A stretch of 64,000 nucleotides of DNA from Myxococcota bacterium (GTDB taxonomy: Bacteria; Myxococcota; B64-G9). Location of the stretch: assembly GCA_022710975.1 (NCBI GenBank), contig JAKLGA010000003.1, positions 186,001 to 250,000 of the forward strand, read 5' to 3'. Positions 33,806 to 41,801 of the stretch are shown here, one piece after another; within the stretch, counting starts at the first letter, position 1; each line of letters opens with the position of its first letter. The notes beneath the pieces were generated by a model. The model ran no database searches. It was not told the DNA's origin and saw only the letters and a program-made list of their open reading frames with translations. The position numbers and the translations under genes are program-made.

Positions 33806-34918
33806 TCAGATGCGCATGGGCATGACGACGCAGGTGTAGCGGTCGTCCTGGCCCGGCTTCAACACGCCCGGGCTGAGATCGTCCTCGACCGACAGGTCGA
33901 CCCGATCGGAGGGGATGGCCGACAGGGCGTCGATCAGGTAACGGGCGTTGAAGCCGATGGTCAGCTCGGAGCCCGGGTACTCCACCTGGAGCTCCTCCTT
34001 GGCCTCGCCGAGATCGGGGTTCGAGGTGGTCACCACCAGCTTGTTCTTCTCCAGCAGCAGCCGCACGCCCGAGGTGCGATCGGAGGCCAGGATGCTGATG
34101 CGGCGCAGGCTGTCGATGAACGCCTTGCGATCCAGCCCGATGGTGATCTTCTGCTTCTCGGGGATGACATGCCGGTACTCGGGGAACTGCCCGTCGAGCA
34201 GGCGCATGACCACGGTCACCCCGGGCACGCGGAAGACCAGGTTGGTGCCGTCCAGGCCCAGGAAGGCCTCGGCGGGCTCGGCCTCGAGCAGCCGCTTGAT
34301 CTCCATCAGGCCCTTGCGGGGGATGATCACCCCCTCCTGGAACTTGGGCTTGCCGCCCTTCTCCGCCAGCTTGGCGTCCAGCATGGCCAGCCGGTGGCCG
34401 TCTGTGGCCACCATGCGGAAGGCCTCGTCGTCCAGCTTCTCGAGGTAGGCGCCGTTGAGGTTGTAGCGCGTCTCGTCGCTGGAGATGGCGTAGGCGACCT
34501 TCTCGATCATCTCCTTCAGCATGCCAGGCACGACCTTGAACAGCGACGCCTTGGCCACGTCGGGCAGGCCCTGGAAGTCCTCCGGGCTCATGCCCATCAT
34601 CTTGAACTCGATGTTGCCAGAGCGGATCTCGGCCCACTGGTTGGGCAGCTTCTTGATCTTCACCGTCCCCTTGGGCAGCGAGCGCACGATGTCGTACAGG
34701 TGCCGCGCGCTGACCGTGATGCTGCCCTCCTTGGCCACCTCGGCCGGGTGCTCACCGGTCATGCCGACCTCGAGGTCGGTGGCGGTGATCAGCACCTTGC
34801 CCTGGGAGGCCTCGAACAGCACGTTCGAGAGGATGGGCATGGCCGTCTTCTTCTCGACGATGCCCTGCGCGCGGTACAGCCCCTTGGACAGCTCTTCGGT
34901 CTGGATCGAGAACTCCAT
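33806..34918 (-). CDS. dnaN: DNA polymerase III sliding clamp (beta)
   Basis: The ring-shaped processivity factor that tethers polymerase to DNA. 370 residues in three repeated clamp domains. Conserved features include the N-terminal region ending KTAMPILSNVL, SSDETRYNLNGAYLE, ATDGHRLA, and the C-terminal VVMPMRI that lines the partner-binding pocket. A strong ribosome site (GGAGGAGAGG) precedes the ATG at 34918. It is separated from dnaA by the candidate origin. Confidence 0.98.
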   Translation of the reverse strand: MEFSIQTEELSKGLYRAQGIVEKKTAMPILSNVLFEASQGKVLITATDLEVGMTGEHPAEVAKEGSITVSARHLYDIVRSLPKGTVKIKKLPNQWAEIRSGNIEFKMMGMSPEDFQGLPDVAKASLFKVVPGMLKEMIEKVAYAISSDETRYNLNGAYLEKLDDEAFRMVATDGHRLAMLDAKLAEKGGKPKFQEGVIIPRKGLMEIKRLLEAEPAEAFLGLDGTNLVFRVPGVTVVMRLLDGQFPEYRHVIPEKQKITIGLDRKAFIDSLRRISILASDRTSGVRLLLEKNKLVVTTSNPDLGEAKEELQVEYPGSELTIGFNARYLIDALSAIPSDRVDLSVEDDLSPGVLKPGQDDRYTCVVMPMRI

Positions 34919-35193
34919 GTCCTCTCCTCCCCGGGAAGATCAGGCGGTGCGGCCCGGGCGGCTCGAGCGCTCCTGCTTCGGATCCTGCTTCAGATCCTGA
35001 TCTCTTGGATAGGATCCAGTCGTAGTCATCGATGCCTGTGGATTCCGTGAGTCATCGGCAACGCAATCTAGCAAATGGGAAAGATGAACACAAGCCGGTG
35101 TGGAAAAGCGGTGGGTGGAATGTGGATCGAGGCCCTGTCCGGGTTTTCCACCGCTTCTCCACCGCGCAGACCCCAGCTTGTAGACAGCCTTCC
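34919..35193. other. oriC: Candidate replication origin between dnaA and dnaN
   Basis: A 275-base gap with five DnaA-box-like sites (consensus TTATCCACA): TGTGGATTC at 35037-35045, TGTGGAAAA at 35099-35107 (eight of nine on the complement), TGTGGATCG at 35121-35129, TTTTCCACC at 35144-35152 and TTCTCCACC at 35155-35163. Three face one way and two the other. A pair of 12-bp direct repeats lies on the dnaN side. The dnaA-dnaN gap is a common oriC position and transcription around it diverges. No site is a perfect consensus box, which may reflect this DnaA's altered DNA-binding motif. Confidence 0.6.
34971..35004. repeat. 12-bp direct repeats (iteron-like) beside dnaN
   Basis: TCCTGCTTCGGA (34971-34982) is followed directly by TCCTGCTTCAGA (34983-34994) and by a partial third copy beginning TCCTGATC. 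They lie upstream of dnaN and next to the DnaA-box-like cluster, so they could be origin elements or a dnaN operator. Confidence 0.65.
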
Positions 35194-36564
35194 TCATAGC
35201 CCGAGCTGGCGGCGGATGGCCTCCACCTTCTCCTTCGTGGCCGGGTCGGAGGCGATCAGCTTGTCGACGTTCGTCACCGCGGTGATCACCGTGGAGTGGT
35301 CCTTGTTGAAGTGGCTGCCGATGTCCGGGTAGGTGGCGCTCAGGCAGGTCCGGCACAGGTACATGGCGATCTGGCGGGGCCGCGAGATCGAGCGGTGGCG
35401 CCGCTTCGACTTCATGTCCGAGAGCTTCACGTTGAAGGCGTTACACACGGCCTTCTGCACGTCCTCGATGCTGAGCGGCGAGGAGTTGGACATGACCTCC
35501 TTGAGCTCGCCCTTGGCGAACTCCAGGGTGATGGGCGTGCCCTTCATGCTGGAGAGCGCCGCCAGGCGCTTCATGGCGCCCTCGATCTCGCGCACGTTGG
35601 AGCGGGCCGCGGAGGCGATGTACATGGCCACGTCGTCGGGGATGTCGATCCCGGCGCTCTCGGCCTTCTTCTGGAGAATCGCGATGCGGGTCTCGATGTC
35701 GGGCGGCTGGATGTCGGCGATGAGCCCCCACTGGAAGCGGGTGCGCAGCCGGTCCTCGAGCTCCGGGATCTCCTGCGGGTAGGAGTCGGAGGTGATCACG
35801 ATCTGGCGATGCGACTCGTAGAGCGTGTTGAAGGTGTGGAAGAACTCCTCCTGGGTGCGGCTCTTGGCCGAGATGAACTGGATGTCGTCGATCAGCAGCA
35901 GATCGCAGTTGGTGCGGTACTTCTCCCGGAACTCCTCCATCTTGGCGGAGCGGATGCTGTTGATCATCTCGTTCACGAAACGCTCGGTGGTGGTGTAGAT
36001 GATCTTGGTGTGCGGGCGGTCCTGGAGGATCTTGTGGCCGATGGCGTTGAGCAGGTGGGTCTTGCCCAGGCCGGCCCCGCCGTAGAGGAACAGGGGGTTG
36101 TAGGAGGAGCCCGGGTTCTCGGCCACGTTGATCGAGGCGGCGTAGGCGAGCTGGTTGGAGTCGCCCACCACGAAGTGCTCGAACAGGTAGCGCGGGTTCA
36201 GGCCCATCACCCGCGAGGCCTCGGTCGGCCGCGGCTCGGCCGGGACCGGGCTGGCGGCCGGCGCGGCCGGCTCCTCGGCCCCGGCCGGCGCGCCCTCGGA
36301 GGCCGGGCGCTCCCCCGGCTCGAGCAGCCGCAGCACCACCTTGATCTCGGCGGACAGCAGGCTGGAGAGCTCCTCCTGGATGATGTCCTTGAAGCCGTGG
36401 TCCGAGATCCAGTCGCGGGTGAAGCGATCGCGGACGCCGAGGTAGGCCGTGCCCTGATCCAGCTCGACCAGGTTGAGCATCTTGAACCAGGTGAAGTTCT
36501 TCGGCGAGACGCGGCGCTCGACGTGCTCCAGGACCGACTGCCAGAGTTCCTCGGCTTGCATCAT
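35194..36564 (-). CDS. dnaA: Chromosomal replication initiator DnaA
   Basis: Binds the origin and melts it to start replication. 456 residues: N-terminal domain I (about 1-80), a short Ala/Pro-rich linker (about 85-112), the AAA+ domain with Walker A GGAGLGKT (162-169) and Walker B LLLIDDIQF, and C-terminal domain IV. The DNA-recognition motif reads IGSHF-NKDHSTV (Phe419 to Val426), one residue shorter than the usual FGG(R/K)DHTTV and without both Gly residues. The ATG at 36564 (followed by a second ATG) has GAGG five bases upstream. Genes dnaN and recF follow on the same strand. Confidence 0.97.
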   Translation of the reverse strand: MMQAEELWQSVLEHVERRVSPKNFTWFKMLNLVELDQGTAYLGVRDRFTRDWISDHGFKDIIQEELSSLLSAEIKVVLRLLEPGERPASEGAPAGAEEPAAPAASPVPAEPRPTEASRVMGLNPRYLFEHFVVGDSNQLAYAASINVAENPGSSYNPLFLYGGAGLGKTHLLNAIGHKILQDRPHTKIIYTTTERFVNEMINSIRSAKMEEFREKYRTNCDLLLIDDIQFISAKSRTQEEFFHTFNTLYESHRQIVITSDSYPQEIPELEDRLRTRFQWGLIADIQPPDIETRIAILQKKAESAGIDIPDDVAMYIASAARSNVREIEGAMKRLAALSSMKGTPITLEFAKGELKEVMSNSSPLSIEDVQKAVCNAFNVKLSDMKSKRRHRSISRPRQIAMYLCRTCLSATYPDIGSHFNKDHSTVITAVTNVDKLIASDPATKEKVEAIRRQLGL

Positions 36565-36618
36565 GTCTGCCTCGAAAAGTCGAAATGACTCGCCGCGATA
36601 CCTGCTGAAGACGGCTTT

Positions 36619-36627
36619 TTATCCACA
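36619..36627 (+). promoter_or_regulatory. Perfect consensus DnaA box upstream of dnaA
   Basis: TTATCCACA at 36619-36627 equals the E. coli consensus. It lies 55 bases upstream of dnaA, next to an AT-rich tract (36636-36674). It could serve in dnaA autoregulation, or be part of a second origin subregion with the AT-rich tract as unwinding element. Confidence 0.7.
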
Positions 36628-36642
36628 GCGTTCAGACGGCAA

Positions 36643-36672
36643 TATTATTCCGCAAAACCAAATAGTTACAAA
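36643..36672 (-). promoter_or_regulatory. Candidate dnaA promoter
   Basis: On the minus strand TTGTAA (complement of 36667-36672) is followed by overlapping -10 options in the AATAATATT stretch (complement of about 36642-36649) with 17-19-base spacing. The DnaA box lies just downstream of the start site, a position suited to autorepression. The exact -10 is not certain. Confidence 0.4.
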
Positions 36673-36798
36673 AAAACGCCCACAGGTTGTTGACAGTGGC
36701 GAGCCCGATGCATCGAGCGCCTGGCTCCGTTTGGCGAGGGGCAACGGGTAACAGAGTCGCCGGGGGATTGCAAGAGAAAAAAAGCCAGGGACAAGGGC

Positions 36799-36828
36799 TT
36801 GACAGGCCGGGTCTCTTGTGGTTCTTAT
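36799..36828 (+). promoter_or_regulatory. rpmH operon promoter
   Basis: TTGACA at 36799-36804, 18-base spacer, TCTTAT at 36823-36828. The start near 36835 leaves a 23-base leader with a strong GGAGG (36846-36850) before rpmH. This is the first promoter of the rightward gene block. Confidence 0.5.
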
Positions 36829-36857
36829 TGCGGGCTTTTTTCCGAGGAGGAAGTCCC

Positions 36858-37010
36858 ATGAAGCGCACGTACCAGCCCAGCCAACACAAGCGGAAGCAGT
36901 CCCATGGCTTCCTCAAGCGCATGAGCACCAAGGGCGGTCGCCGGGTGCTGTCCAACCGTCGGCGGAAGGGGCGCGCCCGGCTCGTCCCCAGCGTGTCCAC
37001 CAACAAGTGA
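36858..37010 (+). CDS. rpmH: 50S ribosomal protein L34
   Basis: A 50-residue, very basic ribosomal protein beginning MKRTYQPS and containing the family pattern [16 protein letters not shown] and RRRKGRARL. The start is fixed by GGAGG at 36846-36850. It is slightly longer than the usual 44-46 residues because of its C-terminus. Its stop overlaps the rnpA start (GTGA), so the two are coupled. Confidence 0.98.
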   Translation: MKRTYQPSQHKRKQSHGFLKRMSTKGGRRVLSNRRRKGRARLVPSVSTNK

Positions 37011-37381
37011 ACGACGGCCGCCCGGTCCCCCTCGGCTTGAAGGCGAACGAGACCTTCCCCAAGCAGTCGAGATTGCTGAAGCGCTCGGAGTACCTGCGCG
37101 TTCAGGGGAGCGGCCGGAAGCTCCAGACACGGAGCCTGCTGATCCTGAGGTTGCCGAACCGGCTCGGCAGGACGCGGCTGGGCATCGCGGTCAGCAAGAA
37201 GTACGGCCCGAGCGTCCAGCGCAACCGCCTCAAGCGGCTGGTGAGAGAGGCGTTCCGGCGCCACAAGGAGCTGTTCCCGGCGTCGGCCGACCTGGTGGTG
37301 ATCCCCAAGCGCGTGTCCCACGAGCTGAGCTACGCGCTGATCGTGGACGAGCTCACGGACCTGGCCAGGAGGAGGACGTGA
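37007..37381 (+). CDS. rnpA: Ribonuclease P protein component
   Basis: The protein subunit of RNase P, which helps the RNA enzyme bind pre-tRNA leaders. 124 residues, basic, with the RNR-like motif [15 protein letters not shown] that is diagnostic. The GTG start at 37007 overlaps the rpmH stop by four bases. Its N-terminus is about 15 residues longer than in E. coli. Its stop overlaps the yidD start. Confidence 0.95.
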   Translation: MNDGRPVPLGLKANETFPKQSRLLKRSEYLRVQGSGRKLQTRSLLILRLPNRLGRTRLGIAVSKKYGPSVQRNRLKRLVREAFRRHKELFPASADLVVIPKRVSHELSYALIVDELTDLARRRT

Positions 37382-37590
37382 TGCGCTGGCTGCTCATCGG
37401 ACTCGTCCGGCTGTACCAGCTCTGCCTGTCGCCGCTCCTCGGCGCCCGCTGTCGCTTCCAGCCCAGCTGCTCCTGCTACGCCCTCGAGTCCCTCGAGCGC
37501 CACGGAGCCTGGAAGGGCCTGGGCCTGACACTTCGCAGGCTCGGCCGCTGCCACCCGTTCCATCCGGGCGGAGTCGATCCGGTCCCCTGA
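37381..37590 (+). CDS. yidD: Membrane protein insertion efficiency factor YidD
   Basis: A 69-residue protein that aids YidC-dependent insertion at the inner membrane. It shows the family pattern [19 protein letters not shown], then [19 protein letters not shown] at the end. The ATG shares its first base with the rnpA stop (TGATG), and AGGAGGAGG stands just upstream. The conserved order rpmH-rnpA-yidD-yidC supports it. Confidence 0.96.
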   Translation: MRWLLIGLVRLYQLCLSPLLGARCRFQPSCSCYALESLERHGAWKGLGLTLRRLGRCHPFHPGGVDPVP

Positions 37591-37609
37591 GACCGCCCGC
37601 GAGGCAAGC

Positions 37610-39373
37610 ATGGACAAGAAGACCATCCTGGCCATCGTGCTGTGCATCGGGGTCTTTATCCTGTGGCAGACCCTGTTCGCCCCGCCACCCCCTCCCCCCG
37701 CGGCGGTCGCGCCCGACGGTGGCGCCGTGACCCAGGTCGACGGCGGGCCCGTCGCCAGCGCGGACGGCGGCGCCTCCCCTGCCCCGATCGCCCAGCCGGT
37801 CCCGGCCGAGGAGAAGCCGCCGGCCGAGCGGCCGACCGAGCGCCTGGCGACGCTGAAGAACGACCGCATGGAGGTCACCTTCAGCACCCGCTCCGCGGTG
37901 GTGAAGAACCTGAAACTGATCGGCTTCAAGGAGCGGATCGAGGGGAAGTCGCTCCAGGAATCCACGATCGAGGATCTGGTCTCGACCCACGACGAGACCG
38001 CCCTCCCCTTCCGGCTGGGCTTCCGGGAGGAGAACACCTCCTTCCGCTGGCCCCGCTTCACCGACTGGGAGGTGGCCGAGGAGACGCCCGGCCGGGTGGT
38101 GCTGCGGCTGGCCGCGTCCTCCGACCCGGGCCTGCCCCAGGTGCGCAAGACCTTCCGCCTCAAGCCGGAGAGCTACGAGCTCGAGCTCGACGTGGAGATC
38201 GAGAACCACACCGACAAGAGCCTCCAGGAGCAGCTCCTGCTGGAGATCTACTCCGGCGTGAACGCCCCGGTGGCCCAGGGCTGCTCGGGCTGCATGGGCG
38301 GCACGCCGGTGGTCCCGCGCTTGCCGACCTGCATGAAGGGCGAGGTGGTCCACCCCATCCCCGGCACCTGCTCCCCCGCCGAGCTCAAGCCCGGCGAGGC
38401 GATCACGCTGGAGCCGGACGTGCTGTGGACCGGGATCAACGAGCAGTACTTCCTGGTGGCCGCGGTGCCGGTCGGCGTCGACCAGTCCGTCTGCCGGGTC
38501 GAGGCCCGCCCCGATCAGGTCTTCATGGCCAGCCTGATGTACCCCAAGGCCGACCTGCCGCCCGGATCCACCCAGCGCCACAGCTACCGCCTGTACGCCG
38601 GCCCGAAGCACCTGGAGACCATGGCCCAGGTGAAGGGCGGGCCCGGCGAGGGACAGCGGCCGGCGAAGCTCGACTCCTCGGTGGACTTCGGCTGGCTGGC
38701 CTTCCTGTGCCACCCCATGCTGTGGCTGCTGCGCAAGTTCTTCGCCTTCGTCAGCAACTGGGGCGTGGCCATCCTGTTCCTCACGGTGCTCATCAAGCTG
38801 CTGATGTTCCCGCTCACCCAGAAGCAGATGAAGGTGATGAAGAAGACGGCCAAGGAGATGGCCCGCATCAAGCCCCAGATGGAGGCGCTGCGCCTGAAGT
38901 ACGCCGACGATCGCTCCAAGCTGAACGAAGAGATGATGAAGCTGTACAAGGCCAACAACATCAACCCGTTCGGCGCGATGGCGGGCTGCCTGCCGCTCTT
39001 GCTACAGATGCCCGTGTGGATCGCCCTCTACCGGATGCTGTACTCCTCGGTGGAGCTGTACCAGGCGCCCTTCATCCCCGGCTGGATCGACGACCTGTCC
39101 TACCGGGATCCGCTCTACATCCTGCCCCTGGTGATGGGCGTGAGCATGTTCCTGCAGCAGAAGCTCACCCCGCCCCAGCCGGGCACCGATCCGCAGCAGG
39201 CCAAGATGATGATGTACTTCATGCCGGCCTTCTTCACCTTCATCATGCTCATGTTGCCGGCCGGGCTGGCGCTCTACATCTTCGTCAACTCGATCCTGTC
39301 CATCGCCCACCAGCTGATCTACAATCGCCTGACCGCGGAGCCGCCGGTGGCCGCGCCGGCGGACAAGGGCTGA
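37610..39373 (+). CDS. yidC: Membrane protein insertase YidC
   Basis: The inner-membrane insertase, 587 residues. An N-terminal membrane helix (about 5-24) and a Pro/Ala-rich linker lead to the large periplasmic domain (about 60-350) of the Gram-negative type, then five membrane helices (from about 365) with the conserved hydrophilic groove and the cytoplasmic loop of charged residues. Near residues 222-258 the periplasmic domain has an insertion with four cysteines (a CxxC pair plus two more), which is unusual for YidC. The protein lacks a long basic C-terminal tail. Confidence 0.96.
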   Translation: MDKKTILAIVLCIGVFILWQTLFAPPPPPPAAVAPDGGAVTQVDGGPVASADGGASPAPIAQPVPAEEKPPAERPTERLATLKNDRMEVTFSTRSAVVKNLKLIGFKERIEGKSLQESTIEDLVSTHDETALPFRLGFREENTSFRWPRFTDWEVAEETPGRVVLRLAASSDPGLPQVRKTFRLKPESYELELDVEIENHTDKSLQEQLLLEIYSGVNAPVAQGCSGCMGGTPVVPRLPTCMKGEVVHPIPGTCSPAELKPGEAITLEPDVLWTGINEQYFLVAAVPVGVDQSVCRVEARPDQVFMASLMYPKADLPPGSTQRHSYRLYAGPKHLETMAQVKGGPGEGQRPAKLDSSVDFGWLAFLCHPMLWLLRKFFAFVSNWGVAILFLTVLIKLLMFPLTQKQMKVMKKTAKEMARIKPQMEALRLKYADDRSKLNEEMMKLYKANNINPFGAMAGCLPLLLQMPVWIALYRMLYSSVELYQAPFIPGWIDDLSYRDPLYILPLVMGVSMFLQQKLTPPQPGTDPQQAKMMMYFMPAFFTFIMLMLPAGLALYIFVNSILSIAHQLIYNRLTAEPPVAAPADKG

Positions 39374-39403
39374 CGCCCCGCCGGGGCGAGGGAGTGTCGT
39401 TCC

Positions 39404-40162
39404 ATGGAAACGCGGGAGTTCTTCGGGCTGGACGAGACGGAGGCGTTGAAGAAGGCCGCGCTGCGCCTGCGGATGCCGGTGGAGAAGCTCCGCTGGAAGC
39501 TCCTGGGCACCTTCGCCCACGGCATGAAGGAGCCCAAGGTAGCCATCCGCGTGGAGTACGAGGAGGCCGAGGCCGGCAAGGGCGCCGCGGCCGGTCCGGC
39601 CCCGGGCGGGGAGCTGCTCGACAAGCTCCGCGAGCTCCAGGGCCAGCCCGACCCATGCGCGGCGCTCATCCTGGAGAGCCTGCTCGCGCAGATGGGCATC
39701 CAGGCCAGCACCAGCCTGCGCGAGGATCCGCCCGGGCAGGTCACCCTGACCGTCCAGTTCTCCGGTGAGCACCCCGACTTCCGCCGGGGCGAGTACCGCG
39801 ATCTCCGCCCCTCGCTCCAGTACCTGGTCAACCGCATGGTGAACGACGGGCTCTGCAACCACCGCGGCCAGGCTGGCGCCGGCGAGCGCCGCTACATCCT
39901 CGACTTCTCCGGCAACCTCGAGGCGCGCGCCGCGGAGCTGCGCGGGCTGGCCGACGCCCTGGCCGCGCGGGTGAAGGCCGGCGGGCAGCCGGTCAACATC
40001 CGGCTCATGGAGTCCCAGGACCGGCGCCTGCTGCACCTGGCCCTGGTGGAGAACCCGGCGGTCGAGACCGTGAGCTGGGGCGAGGGCCGTTTCCGCGTGC
40101 TGAGCGTCCAGCCGCGCACCGGGCAGGGCGAGCAGGCGCGCAAGCCCGAGGAAGAGCCGTGA
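39404..40162 (+). CDS. khpB: KhpB/Jag-type RNA-binding protein
   Basis: A 252-residue protein at the classical Jag position after yidC. It has the N-terminal Jag_N domain (about 1-52), a KH-like domain (about 85-160) in which the GxxG loop is replaced by GEYRDL, and a C-terminal R3H-like domain with [13 protein letters not shown] (Arg and His spaced as in R3H). It binds RNA in the cytosol in species studied and links to cell-envelope growth. The KH site may be weak here. The stop overlaps the next gene by four bases. Confidence 0.9.
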   Translation: METREFFGLDETEALKKAALRLRMPVEKLRWKLLGTFAHGMKEPKVAIRVEYEEAEAGKGAAAGPAPGGELLDKLRELQGQPDPCAALILESLLAQMGIQASTSLREDPPGQVTLTVQFSGEHPDFRRGEYRDLRPSLQYLVNRMVNDGLCNHRGQAGAGERRYILDFSGNLEARAAELRGLADALAARVKAGGQPVNIRLMESQDRRLLHLALVENPAVETVSWGEGRFRVLSVQPRTGQGEQARKPEEEP

Positions 40163-40389
40163 GCGGGGCGGAGCGGAGCCGGGGCAAGGTCAAGACCCGC
40201 GCAGAGCGGCTGCGCGCGGCCGCCGTCGTCAAGCTCAAGTACTGCATGCTGTCCGGGAAGATCGACAAGGGGTTCCAGACCATCTTCGACGGTGTGCTCC
40301 GGGATTTCGGGCTCGAGGAGGCCGAGGTCGACCGGTACCTCGACGAGCACCGCGAGGAGCTGGTCCGGATCTGCGTCGAGGAAGGTTGA
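40159..40389 (+). CDS. Small basic-acidic protein of unknown function between khpB and mnmE
   Basis: A 76-residue protein with a basic N-terminal third ([16 protein letters not shown]) and a predicted helical rest ending in acidic residues. It overlaps khpB by four bases (GTGA) and mnmE by three to four bases (TTGA), so it is translationally coupled on both sides and is clearly a gene. Codon use fits the neighbours. It has no known counterpart at this position in E. coli or B. subtilis. A small adaptor or regulator of the RNA-modification genes is possible but not shown. Confidence 0.8.
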   Translation: MSGAERSRGKVKTRAERLRAAAVVKLKYCMLSGKIDKGFQTIFDGVLRDFGLEEAEVDRYLDEHREELVRICVEEG

Positions 40390-41801
40390 TCCTCTTCGAG
40401 GACACCATCGCCGCCCGGGCGACCCCCGCGGGCGTGGGCGCGGTGGCCGTGGTGCGCCTGAGCGGCCCTGGCGCACGGGCGATCCTCGAGGCCGCGGTGC
40501 GCGTGGGGCCGAAGAAGCCCTGGGAGCACCCCCGGCGACTGGTGCTTTCGCAGGTGCTCGACGCTCAGGGCCGCTGCCTCGACCAGGTGCTGGCCTGTTT
40601 CCTGCCCGCCCCGCGCACGTACACCGGCGAGGACATGGTCGAGCTGCAGGGCCACGGCGGAGAGGCGGCCGTCGGCGCCGTCCTGGGGCGGCTGCTCGAG
40701 CTGGGCGCGCGGCCGGCCCTGCCCGGCGAGTTCACCCGGCGGGCCTTCGAGAATGGCCGCATGTCGCTCGATCAGGCCGAGGCCGTGGCCCGCATGGTCG
40801 AGGCCGGCTCACGCGCCGAGCTCCTGGGGGCGGGCAGGGCGCTCGGCGGGGAGCTCGGCAAGCGCCTGGGGGAGCTCCAGGAGGCCCTGGAGGTCGCGCT
40901 GTCCGAGGCCGAGGCGAGCCTCGAGTTCCCCGACGAGGAGGACGTGACGCGACGCGTCACGGTGCGGCTCGCGCCCTGCCTCGAGGCCCTCCTCACCCTG
41001 GACCGGGCCGTGCGCAGGGTGGGGGACGGAGGTCGTCCTCGGGTCGCGGTGGCCGGCCGTCCAAATGTCGGTAAATCAAGCATTATCAATATGTTATCTG
41101 GAACCGAGGCCGCTCTCGTGACCCCTCAGCCAGGCACCACGCGCGACGCGGTGCCCACCGAGGTGGTGATGGCCGGGCGGGCCCTGGTGCTGGTGGACAC
41201 GGCGGGGCGTGAACCCGAGGCCGGCGACCACGTGCCCGCGGGGATCGAGGGTTCCGGGCCCGCGGACGAGGCCGCGGTGAGGCGGGCCAGGGAACAGGCC
41301 GAGCGGGCAGAGCTGGTCCTGTGGGTGGCCTCCGCCGAGCCGGCTTCCGGGGACACTGCGGCCGTGCGGCGCGAGCTGTCGGCCGGGCTCGCCTGGATCG
41401 CCGGGCTGGGGCGGGCCGGCCTCGGGGTGGCGAACAAGGCCGATCTGCTCCCGGCCGGGATCGCGCGGGCGCTCGAGGAGGAGCTCCGCGAGGCGGGGAG
41501 CGTGCTGCTGTCCGCGCGCACCGGGCAGGGGGCCGAGGGCCTGGTGGCCCGGGTGGCCGAGGAGCTGGACCGGCGGCAGGGCCCCGCGGACGGGCTGCCG
41601 GTCAGCGTGCGCCAGGCCGAGGCGCTGAGGCGCATCCGGGGAGCGCTGGAGCGCGGCCTGGAGAACCTCGAGCGCGGCGCGGTCGAGCTCCTGGCCGAGG
41701 ATCTGCGCGAGGCGCTGGCGGGGGTGGGCCTGGTGCGGGGGGAGGGGATCGAGCCCGACAGCCTCGACCGGATCTTCGCGACTTTCTGTGTCGGAAAATA
41801 A
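40386..41801 (+). CDS. mnmE: tRNA modification GTPase MnmE
   Basis: With MnmG it adds the (carboxymethyl)aminomethyl group to uridine 34 of certain tRNAs. 471 residues: N-terminal folate-binding domain starting [13 protein letters not shown], a helical domain, and an inserted G domain with GRPNVGKSS (G1), DTAGRE (G3) and NKAD (G4). The C-terminus FCVGK keeps the catalytic Cys468 of the CxGK motif. The TTG start overlaps the previous stop (TTGA). A local stretch at about 41060-41105 is less GC-rich than the rest of the gene. Confidence 0.96.
   Translation: MILFEDTIAARATPAGVGAVAVVRLSGPGARAILEAAVRVGPKKPWEHPRRLVLSQVLDAQGRCLDQVLACFLPAPRTYTGEDMVELQGHGGEAAVGAVLGRLLELGARPALPGEFTRRAFENGRMSLDQAEAVARMVEAGSRAELLGAGRALGGELGKRLGELQEALEVALSEAEASLEFPDEEDVTRRVTVRLAPCLEALLTLDRAVRRVGDGGRPRVAVAGRPNVGKSSIINMLSGTEAALVTPQPGTTRDAVPTEVVMAGRALVLVDTAGREPEAGDHVPAGIEGSGPADEAAVRRAREQAERAELVLWVASAEPASGDTAAVRRELSAGLAWIAGLGRAGLGVANKADLLPAGIARALEEELREAGSVLLSARTGQGAEGLVARVAEELDRRQGPADGLPVSVRQAEALRRIRGALERGLENLERGAVELLAEDLREALAGVGLVRGEGIEPDSLDRIFATFCVGK

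Noticed and set aside
36690-36695. A TTGACA on the plus strand upstream of rpmH as the main promoter
   Set aside because: No reasonable -10 lies 16-18 bases downstream, and a better pair is found at 36799-36828 nearer the gene.
40930-41110. Local drop in GC inside mnmE (about 41060-41105) as evidence of recombination
   Set aside because: The stretch encodes the conserved G1 region without any break in the reading frame, and it is too short to infer transfer.
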